DNA of 64,000 nt from Biomphalaria glabrata (taxonomy: Eukaryota > Mollusca > Gastropoda > Planorbidae). The notes under the pieces were generated by a model. It searched no databases. It was not told the DNA's origin and saw only the letters and a list, made by a program, of their open reading frames with translations. Each line of letters starts with the position of its first letter. The stretch's first letter is position 1. Where the stretch lies: positions 8,810,001 through 8,874,000 of the forward strand of contig NC_074713.1 in the NCBI RefSeq assembly GCF_947242115.1. The letters are read 5' to 3'. This document shows positions 58,301-64,000 of the stretch, in pieces. Position numbers and translations under genes: made by a program.

Positions 58301-60008
58301 CCTTTTAAATGTTTCATAAAAATGGTTCCTTTTTTGCTGCTGACTAGATGAAACTAGTTTCCCCCTCCTCTAACATATTCAGGAATAGATTTGTTAGAAA
58401 AATGTACAGGTAGCCATTTTAACTTTGACTGAGACAATAAAAGAGAAAAGAAAAGAGAACCTAAGTTGACTACTGGTGAACAGTGGTTATGTCTGCGCTT
58501 GATGTGACACAATATGTAAGCCACAGCTGGAACTGCATAGACATGTGATATACTGCACTCCTCATTAATCTTCGTCCTTGAAGACAAGATTTGCCTATAA
58601 TTATATTTATTTTAAACATATGAATAAGTCAAATGGTCTACTGCCAACTTAAAACCAAAATATGAAATTGTTACTCAGATTTTTAAGATCTGTTAATTAT
58701 TTTTCTTAAAAAGTGTTTCCACTGATCAACGCTCCAATAAAAAAAAAAAAGAATCTTTGAAGATTTATTGAGAGATATTTATCACACAAAGTCTAATTTG
58801 AAGACGCAGTTTAATAGTTCTAGGCCCGTTTGCAAGAAGGATAAACAACTACTACTAAGGGTTATGAGATTCTAACTTAGAGATATTATGGTATTGTTAA
58901 GCCATAATTGTAAATATTTGTCATATAATTGTTACAGTTCAGAAAAAAGTGCTCCTATCAAAATTTCTCTGCCAAGTTCTGTCAGACAAGAAGAAAACTC
59001 ATTTCAAGCTTCTGGTGTTGGTGATGAGTTGGAGCTTGAAAAACCCAAGGTAGAGAAATCCAAGGAGTCAAAGAACAGTAATAAAGAGGACAGAGATGAA
59101 GCAGGGGAGCAGTACTCTAGGAGAAGTTCAAAGGTGCATGTTTAGACTTGTAGTCTTAAGCTCATTAGGTACTATATCTGGTTTTAAAAAGTCATGTCCA
59201 AGCCAAACTCTTAGGCAAAGAGGTAACTAAAAAAATATCTTAAAATTAACAGAATAAAAATAAAACTTACTTTTAAAGAATATGTCTAGTAAAAAACTAT
59301 TATCTTAATAAAGAAGAAAAAACTCCCTACGCACTTATTTTCCTGGGTTGCCATATCAGCATTTTTCTTGAGAAAAAAAAAAAAAGGATATACACATGTG
59401 TTTTTTTTGCCACAACAATATTATTTTCTTGTTCTGAACATGACATAAAGATATAAACTGCTAGTAACTTTCTATCACACTATACCATATTAGCAGTCTA
59501 CCATAATCACTACATTCTATCACTATAGTATCTATTGGATGGATCATTAGATATATTTTAAAGCTAAAATTATACTAATTATTTTGATCTTGAAAAGATA
59601 ACCTCTCATCTCTACTATCTCACAACATTTAATAAATGATATTGGAAAGATAGAATTAAAAATAATTTCCAATAAACATCCAATTTTAAAAACTGAATTC
59701 ACACATCTTCAAAAAATGTATTCATTAAATAAATCAAAAGAATAAGAATCTTAACTAAAAAAAGTTTTATGTGTCATTTTTACAACAAATATTTTTATTT
59801 ATTTTAAATTTTAATGTTTCCATGACCTTTTTGAAACCAAATTTTCCATCTGCTGTTCTTAATACTGATCTTTTTTCTTTCTCATTGTCCCCAGAGCTCA
59901 AGAAGAGAGGATTCTGATGAAGAAGATTCAAAGAGTAAATCGTCCTCTAGTTCTAGAAGTAAACAATCATCTCGTCGTTCGTCTTCCAGCACTAGCAAGA
60001 GGAAATAG
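31388..60008 (+). CDS. SYMPK: Symplekin, scaffold of mRNA 3'-end processing
   Basis: Thirty-three coding exons join in frame to 1272 aa, against 1274 aa in human. Symplekin scaffolds the CPSF/CstF cleavage complex and the core that cleaves histone pre-mRNAs, with CPSF73 and CPSF100. It also activates the CTD phosphatase Ssu72 through its N-terminal HEAT repeats. Visible landmarks: start [12 protein letters not shown]-terminal HEAT region (about 50-350) with [25 protein letters not shown] and [16 protein letters not shown]; a bipartite nuclear signal (about 367-386, RKRK...KKSK); [11 protein letters not shown] near 620; the conserved C-terminal symplekin domain (about 900-1085) with [45 protein letters not shown] and [20 protein letters not shown]; then an acidic Ser-rich tail ending [11 protein letters not shown]. 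All donors are GT and acceptors AG. Exon coordinates are given in the three following entries. Confidence 0.97.
32440..32630 (-). repeat. Interspersed repeat D, part in reverse orientation
   Basis: The plus-strand phrases CCGCAGTTCCCCCTCTC, CAGGTTCTGCCAGGGTGTAT and GCAAGCTGCCTAAGG are the reverse complement of GAGGGGGAACTGCTG, CTACACCTGGCAGAGCCTG and CCTTAGGCAGCTTTGC in the repeat at 54590-55070. The class is unknown; it lies in symplekin intron 2. Confidence 0.65.
32738..32885 (+). mobile_element. SINE family B, best copy
   Basis: The head reads GCCTGGTTGTGTGGTATGTG then GGTCCCGAACTCATACCC (box B-like). The body includes CCCACTGCAATCCCCCAGG, and the terminus is CTCTGAAGGAACGTCCGAAT, ATGTAAAACAAAC. 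Related copies lie at 26700 and, in part, at 11317. Confidence 0.75.
32930..33060 (+). repeat. Interspersed repeat D, part in forward orientation
   Basis: TTGCCAGAAGTGGTAATAGA, then CCACTATCTATAAAATGCTT, then CATGTGTCTCAATTAGCCCC and TGACA aligns with 54590-54690 in the same orientation, whereas 32440-32630 aligns in the opposite one. The locus is therefore rearranged. Confidence 0.6.
33181..33219. repeat. Small hairpin, 10-base inverted repeat
   Basis: ACTTGCAAAC at 33181-33190 and GTTTGCAAGT at 33210-33219 are perfect reverse complements across a 19-base loop. It lies in symplekin intron 2. No function is evident. Confidence 0.6.
34743..35022 (+). mobile_element. SINE family A, full-length copy in symplekin intron 4
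   Basis: The head TGTCTGAGGGGTAAAGCTCT carries a degraded box B (GAGTTTGAATCCTG). The body landmarks are present (GGGATCTTTAGGGCGCC, ATGGGTACCTGACATTAG, GACCTTTACATCATCTGCCC). It ends AAAGGGGAACTTTACTTTTT. Confidence 0.88.
35880..36010 (+). mobile_element. LINE 3' fragment, zinc-finger-ended family
   Basis: TGCAGTTGAGCATT, then CAGTACAAAGCCCTCAG, then GTCATCATCATATTAG and GATGGATGAACT aligns with 63175-63300, which keeps an intact C2H2 finger frame. This copy has an internal gap in the finger. It lies in symplekin intron 6. Confidence 0.65.
36395..36830 (-). repeat. Possible LINE 3' fragment
   Basis: The minus strand reads short LINE-like stretches such as [20 protein letters not shown] across broken frames. 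The resemblance is limited to a few residues, and the class is uncertain. It lies in symplekin intron 7. Confidence 0.3.
37490..37645 (+). repeat. Interspersed repeat C, copy 2
   Basis: TTAGCTTGCAAAATTTAT, AAAAAATGGCTGTAACGATT, TTCCTTGAAATTTTACAG and CTAGACTACTGTCTTTTAAT align with the copy at 11665-11830. It lies in symplekin intron 8. Confidence 0.55.
37858..37950 (+). mobile_element. SINE family A head, degenerate
   Basis: GAGGCTGAGTGACATTAAAC, CTCTTGGCTATCTGAG and GATTTCTAATTTGGGATTT follow the order of the family-A head. The body is missing; a LINE begins directly after it. Confidence 0.5.
37960..38888 (+). mobile_element. 5'-truncated LINE with an open C-terminal RT frame
   Basis: An open frame of about 280 codons (to a stop at 38813-38815) covers the region after the RT active site: [81 protein letters not shown] and ending SLVNMHH. 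This is the pattern of CR1/L2-type LINEs. The frame has no visible breaks in this part. The 3' end is GAAGTAACGTCTGTATTATA followed by (AGATA)n. It is inserted in symplekin intron 8 in the sense direction. Confidence 0.85.
42795..42890. repeat. Local tandem duplication, about 31 bases
   Basis: GTTGTACATTGAATTACACT followed by TGATCTTGT occurs twice in a row near 42832-42890, in symplekin intron 15. A GCGCTATATAAAGTTAAGTA plus ATT-repeat tail at about 43093-43122 resembles the end of a degenerate SINE or LINE. Confidence 0.5.
46233..46347. repeat. Tandem duplication, 57-base period, two copies
   Basis: ATTAAAAATATAATTGAAGA starts at 46233 and again at 46290, and each copy continues through TTGGACATTG and CATAACTAAGTATT. 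The copies differ at a few bases. Located in symplekin intron 22. Confidence 0.8.
47480..47705 (+). mobile_element. SINE family A, degenerate copy in symplekin intron 25
   Basis: CTGAACCCAGGGGTCTCGGG and CTCAAGTCATAGGGAAGA are a decayed head. CCCACCCAACTCCAACAGGT, GCCTGACATTAGTTGGGG and GTCTGAAAGAACAACTTACT are the family body and end. The copy starts 13 bases after the exon-25 donor. Confidence 0.75.
47839..48252. repeat. Minisatellite of 31-36 base units, about 12 copies
   Basis: The core CTAGTCTTTACATTATGTAT followed by a variable linker and AAGTCTTGGG repeats about 12 times in symplekin intron 25. A block of three variants (linkers CCC, TCCTAT, CCCTTG) of 105 bases is repeated as a whole at 48022 and 48127. 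Frames such as [10 protein letters not shown] are open on both strands only because 105 is a multiple of three. Confidence 0.9.
49118..54128. repeat. Large 62-bp satellite array with higher-order structure, about 81 copies
   Basis: The unit AGTTTAATATGTCTACTTGT, GTACATGATGGATACATCC, TATTATAGTCTTGGATATCA plus linker bases is 62 bp and is repeated head to tail over 5.0 kb of symplekin intron 27 (48928-54179). Copies differ at diagnostic sites. Type A has GTTTAATATGTC/GTACATGATGG, type B GAACATGATTG, type C GTCTAATATGCC. B is usually followed by C, and A-B-C triplets (186 bp) recur through about 49550-52600. The right end is dominated by GTACTTGATAG copies. Removing the array would leave an intron of only about 240 bases. 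Confidence 0.97.
54590..55070 (+). repeat. Interspersed repeat D, long copy
   Basis: About 480 bases with GC content above its surroundings, in symplekin intron 28. Parts are found again at 32440-32630 (reverse) and 32930-33060 (forward). No coding motif, LTR-like or inverted terminal repeat is visible, so the class is unknown. Confidence 0.65.
55900..57485 (+). mobile_element. LINE, Rex1/CR1-like, 5'-truncated, fairly young
   Basis: The ORF2 RT domain reads [37 protein letters not shown]-like, [19 protein letters not shown], then [37 protein letters not shown], the active site [23 protein letters not shown] and [14 protein letters not shown]. One frameshift near 56340 separates two otherwise open frames (ends 56421 and 57343). 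After the stop come AGGATCAATAAAGCAG and four TCTTAG units as tail. Rex1 placement is by recalled motif resemblance. It lies in symplekin intron 30 in the sense direction, and an AATAAA at 57455-57460 sits on the sense strand. An older relative is at 19240-20565. Confidence 0.88.
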
Positions 60009-60880
60009 CTGACAGGATCAGGCATAATAGACTTGACTTTGGGGCCTCTTGTTCATTGGACCTAGAAATTACCAGGCCCAATATTGTTCTTACTGGATAT
60101 TTTGTATACTGAGTTTTCATTCATTGGATCATCTTATAATTATTACAGAAGAATCAGTTTGTTTCCCTCTCTCATTATAAAGTTAAATGAGACACTGGAA
60201 GGATTTATTTGAAATGGAGAAAAGAATCCATGACTTTTCAGTTGATGCAAGTTAAAATATGCATTTGCCTTCCAACTGAAGCTTTAGACCTAATGAAAAT
60301 AATAAATGTGATTGTTTGTGTTGTAACTGGGGACGCTACTTGTGTAAATATTTTGTTTTGTGCTAAACAATTGCCAAGCATTTTGTCATCTATTTAGCCA
60401 TTGTGAGGGCCTGTAAATCCACTAGTCACACACCATTCATGTTGTCTCCCCTGGAAGCTGTGACCTGTTTTCACTGAGTGTTCTGTCTACAAATAATGTT
60501 GTCAAAGTAATCAAACAGTTCATCTATTTGGGTTTCATTAAAAAACTATGTTTTGAATATGTGAACATTTTTTAATTGAACTACAGCAGATTTCATGAGG
60601 ATTTTTGGTCACAATTAAATGAAACAAGACACCAGAATGGAAATCTTAAGTTTAGTAATGTACAAATGATATGATTGTATGTGAGTGCCTAATGCATAGA
60701 ATGAAGGATTGAGCATTCCAGTAGTAAAAACTCTGCTTATACTGCTTGGCTGCTAAGTCTTGAGTTCATGTCTTGGTGGAAACTTACATTCTTACCTAAC
60801 CTTGAAGAGCATTCAGGTGTCATGTGTCTGTGAAATCATTTTGTAAATAGACAATAAAAAGGGTAGGTCCTTGCAGCTCC
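60009..60880 (+). other. SYMPK: Symplekin 3' UTR
   Basis: Poly(A) signal candidates are AATAAA at 60301-60306 and 60853-60858. The first would give a 3' UTR of about 310 bases, the second about 870. No other coding region is recognised. Confidence 0.55.
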
Positions 60881-62480
60881 CACATGACACCATTGCTATC
60901 TGTTGGCCACAGTGTCAGCCTTATGTGGGACCAAAACTTTAATTTGTAGTTTCATCTATTAACTGCTACAGTAGATTCTTGACTCATCAGGATGTTCCAA
61001 GACAAGAAATGAGTTTTGTTCACGATGGTTCAGTGCATTTGTTAAAAATTCTACCTTTTGATTTTGTTTAGACATTATGTTGTATACATATAATATGTCT
61101 TGTTCCAAATCAGTGTAGTTTCACAATACCATTCACTGAATATGTCTGACATTCTTCATAAAGCCTACATGTGCACTAATACTCCTATCTTGCATCTTGA
61201 TGCTGATCTAACAAGTGTTACATTTGAAAGGATGGTTAGTGAAATGATAGTTACACAAGGCATTACTGTTAGTACACTTAACATTGCAAGAGTACTTGCC
61301 ATGGTATGGGGGGAGGGGGCAACTTAGGTGTTTGTTTGTACAAAATAATATTTTGTCTATTGACCCAACAGTTGTTGACTAAGTTGATGCCAGTTATGAA
61401 ATGTGTTAACTTCATTATCCTATGACAGCCAGTATGACTGAATGTATTGTCAATGATAACAGAAAGCATGATAGCAACTGACAAAATGTAAATACGAAGC
61501 ATGTCAAAGTGAAAGTTGGAACAAAAAATGGCTACATTCTGTTTGATAAAAGTCTATTCTGTTGCCCTACATTAGCTCTGGCTTGAAGTCTCTGAAGTTA
61601 AATGATGAAGGGCAAAAGTGACTAGGCTGGAAGTTTAGTTTGAAATGTACTAAATAGTGGTGTATGAAGGCTGTCTGCTACTGTCCAATATATGCAGCCT
61701 TATGCACTGGTTTGTCAACAACTGCAAGAGTTAGCACTTGTTTCAGATGACAGTCAGTACTAGTGTATCTGCACAAGTTGTTGACATTTTGCACTGTCTA
61801 ATCAAACATTTTTTGTTTCATTTCTTTTCTATTTTTTTTTTGTTATTCATTCATTCATTTCAGTTTTAAAACTCACAAATTATTGACATTTTTTGTGTGT
61901 GCTGGTGGTGCTGGGAGGTGCTATACATTGGATTTTTTAAATTGTTTTTTTTTTCATATAATGACATTGAGGTTATTCTTAGAAAGTACCTGGCTAATTT
62001 TTATGAAGTCTGGCAATAATTAGGTTGTCTTTATTTGGTAGTAACATATTTTTGTTTGGCTAGTAGTAATTAAAAAAGAGCTGTAATGTAAAGGAGACAA
62101 CTATTTAAAAAAAAGTCCTTTGCTACTAGATTATTGGATACTCCTAACACATTGCATTGGAAAGCTACATCTCAATCAGCTGTAGCAGGGTCCATCATTC
62201 GCAAACAGTTGACAAAATGGCTCATCTTGGTTCATCATTGAAGGTGAAATATAAATTTTGTTTCCTATTTTTGAAAGAATTTTTTTTGCTTATACATACA
62301 AGTTTGTCATTGTTTAATTTTCAAATTATTCAACAAATTTGTTTTAATACAATGATTAAGTCATAATAATTATTATATATGTTATGGCAATTCTAGGGTC
62401 AATGAAAGATGTTATTATATAATTTTTTTTCTTCTTGTGTGCCTCCTGTCCTTAAGAGTTGTCAAGAAATGAGTTAGCAT
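60881..62480. other. Intergenic spacer after symplekin
   Basis: AT-rich with no recognised gene. A 75-codon frame at 61100-61327 lacks family features. The symplekin 3' UTR could extend into this region. Confidence 0.35.
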
Positions 62481-62526
62481 TCTTCTGTATACTGAAGTAA
62501 CGTCTGTATTATATAAGATAAGATAC
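62481..62526 (+). mobile_element. Solo LINE 3' tail
   Basis: TGAAGTAACGTCTGTATTAT followed by ATAAGATAAGATA is identical to the 3' tail of the LINE at 37960-38888 (38852-38883), but nothing else of that element is present. It may be an extremely truncated copy or a SINE sharing the LINE tail. Confidence 0.7.
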
Positions 62527-62697
62527 ATTCACCTAGTGTTTTGAGGCTGATGTTTGGGACAGTGTCCATGAAAGAATGAATAAACTGGATCTGTACACTT
62601 GAATTGATTGGCTTTGACTTGTATTTTCTACATAATCTTTATCTTTGTTAAGGTGATGCTGAAGGCAGTGTTTCTCTTCCTTTCTGGAGGGGGGGGG

Positions 62698-62890
62698 GGA
62701 CTTGCCAATGGACTTCATTCACCAATCGTAAACAAACAACATTTTGCCACCTGGTTATCTATCTCTTCTAAACAAATTACGCAATCCATAAAGGCTGTCA
62801 CGTGATACATAATTTTCATTGTTTTATCAATATTGTCACGTGATTAAATATTTGTTTACGATTGGTGAATGAGGTCCATTGGGCAAGTCC
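62698..62890. mobile_element. MITE: 193-bp inverted-repeat element
   Basis: The terminal inverted repeats are 39-40 bases. The left is GGACTTGCCAATGGACTTC through ATTCACCAATCGTAAACAAA (62698-62736); its complement is at 62851-62890 with two differences. The interior is about 115 bases and holds two CACGTG palindromes (62799, 62838). No coding capacity. A target-site duplication is not clear, because the left flank is a G-run. Confidence 0.8.
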
Positions 62891-63119
62891 AACAACAGAA
62901 ATATTGTTGATGCTGGATGGTAAACTTAATGTGTCGGAAATAAAGAAATAAGCATTTAAATATAAGAAAAACTGAGAAAAATTCTTTTGAAGTGTTTTTT
63001 TTTTTTCGTAATGACTTGTTTGTGTGTATTATAAAGTGATGCACGTCTCATTGCTATCTCCAAGCCTTGATTGTGGTCCAGATTTTAAGCTTGTGCTTCC
63101 TAAATGTGTTTTCTAGAAA

Positions 63120-63290
63120 GAGAAAAAAAAAGCAAGGCCAATGACACTAGCTCAAGCTGGAATAACCTGCCCAGTGTGCAGCCGAACATTCCGGGCTCAC
63201 ATAGGTCTCACCAGCCACATGAGGAGGCACAAAACCCCAGTGCAAAGCTCTCAGTCTCCCTGGATGACAAAAGTGGTCATCATTGAAACA
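63120..63290 (+). mobile_element. LINE 3' end with an intact C2H2 zinc-finger frame
   Basis: A frame reads ITCPVCSRTFRAHIGLTSH then MRRHKTPVQSSQSPW. The finger is C-X2-C-X12-H-X3-H. A finger of this FRAHIGLTSHMRRH type is found at the C-terminus of several LINE ORF2 proteins. A diverged relative lies at 35880-36010. No RT is present here, and a host zinc-finger exon is less likely because the copy is repeated. Confidence 0.65.
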
Positions 63291-63402
63291 CGATGGACGA
63301 ATTAAATACAACCCTTGTGAATGCGCGTCTCCGTATCTAAGCTCCCTAGCCTGGATGATGGCATTGCAATCTTGCTGGTTTAGGATTGTCAGTCATAGTT
63401 TT

Positions 63403-63624
63403 AGATCTAGAGAGGCGCCTTGTTTAGAACAACAGATTTAGATCTAGAGAGGCGCCTTGTTTAGAACAACAGATTTAGATCTATAGAGGCGCCTTGTTTA
63501 GAACAACAGATTTAGATCTATAGAGGCGCCTTGTTTAGAACAACAGATTTAGATCTATATTATAGAGGCGCCTTGTTTAGAACAACAGATTTAGATCTAT
63601 AGAGCCGCCTTGTTTAGAACAACC
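63403..63624. repeat. 37-bp tandem repeat, 6 copies
   Basis: The unit AGATTTAGATCTATAGAGGC, GCCTTGTTTAGAACAAC is 37 bases, repeated six times with few differences. One copy has a 5-base insertion (TATAT). Each unit carries GGCGCC except the last, which has a substitution. Confidence 0.93.
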
Positions 63625-64000
63625 TATCCTCGAAAACTTTATTATTCGTTTCAATTCGTTGAACAATCATTTCCCTATGTTTATTTCTTTGATTCAATGT
63701 TATACTGGATTCATGGTGACGATTATAAATTGGAAGACTCAACTTTTTTTTCTTTTCTACATCTACCAACAAGAAATTTGTAGTTTTTTAGTGTTTATAC
63801 TAATTGTACACTTGTTCCCCAACTTTTAACATCACAGCCACAAGTACTCACTCACAAATACAAACACACACATATATACATACACAAACGAACTCTCATG
63901 CAAACACACACACACAGTCAATACCCAACGATACTGAGTTTCATTTAAGTGTATTCACACATCGGTTGGACGGGGGAGGGCAATATGCTGGGTATGAACT
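63625..64000. other. Spacer at the window end
   Basis: AT-rich with CA-rich stretches (CACACA) near 63865-63915. No gene recognised. Confidence 0.35.

Larger units (their letters stand above)
54180..60008 (+). other. SYMPK: Symplekin exons 28-33 (end of the C-terminal domain and tail)
   Basis: Exons: 54180-54367, 55279-55455, 55590-55676, 57743-57864, 58938-59133, 59895-60008. Exon 28 encodes [20 protein letters not shown], exon 29 [18 protein letters not shown], exon 30 [19 protein letters not shown]. Exons 31-33 encode the poorly conserved charged tail; their splice sites rest on frame continuity only. Stop TAG at 60006-60008. Confidence 0.88.

Noticed and set aside
61100-61327. 75-codon frame downstream of symplekin
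   Set aside because: No motif or context; consistent with chance in 3' UTR or spacer.

Overview
The window is animal nuclear DNA. It is AT-rich, has intron-containing genes with GT-AG splice sites and AATAAA signals, and is full of SINE, LINE and MITE debris. Three genes read cleanly as conserved animal proteins: YPEL5, an EHD1/RME-1 type EHD ATPase, and symplekin. A fourth is a linker-histone-like sperm basic protein of a kind known from molluscs. That gene, together with very frequent AGATCTAGATCTA-type words and simple repeats, suggests a gastropod, probably a freshwater pulmonate snail. The species call is inference.

Layout. 1-1.2 kb: a single-exon gene for an H1-domain protein with an Arg/Cys/His tail. 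It has an AATAAA abutting its stop codon and, 65 bases further on, a histone-type 3' stem-loop. 1.7-4.1 kb: fossil SINE and LINE pieces and TCTAGA-rich spacer. 4.37-5.71 kb: an unrecognised 448-aa disordered basic protein. 7.78-10.35 kb (minus): YPEL5 in two coding exons, with a fossil LINE in its intron. 12.64-12.90 kb: a head-to-head promoter region with a perfect CRE (TGACGTCA) between YPEL5 and EHD1. 12.90-23.35 kb (plus): EHD1 in three coding exons, whose introns hold SINEs, a (TA)n tract and a LINE fossil. 24.5-31.4 kb: gene-poor spacer with SINE, LINE and MITE remnants. 31.39-60.01 kb (plus): the whole symplekin coding sequence, reconstructed here as 33 exons giving 1272 aa, every junction keeping frame. 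Intron 25 holds a minisatellite. Intron 27 is almost entirely a 5.0 kb array of about 81 copies of a 62-bp unit with higher-order structure. Intron 30 holds a fairly young LINE. 60.0-64.0 kb: symplekin 3' UTR, a MITE, LINE ends and a 37-bp tandem repeat.

How the genes relate. They are mostly unrelated housekeeping genes: EHD1 in endocytic recycling, YPEL5 a small zinc-binding protein, symplekin the scaffold of mRNA 3'-end cleavage. One thematic link exists: in animals studied, symplekin is part of the machinery that cleaves histone pre-mRNAs at the type of stem-loop found after the first gene here. The most interesting items are that stem-loop on a protamine-like gene and the large ordered 62-bp array in a symplekin intron. 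I saw no operon, CRISPR array, rRNA or intact tRNA gene.
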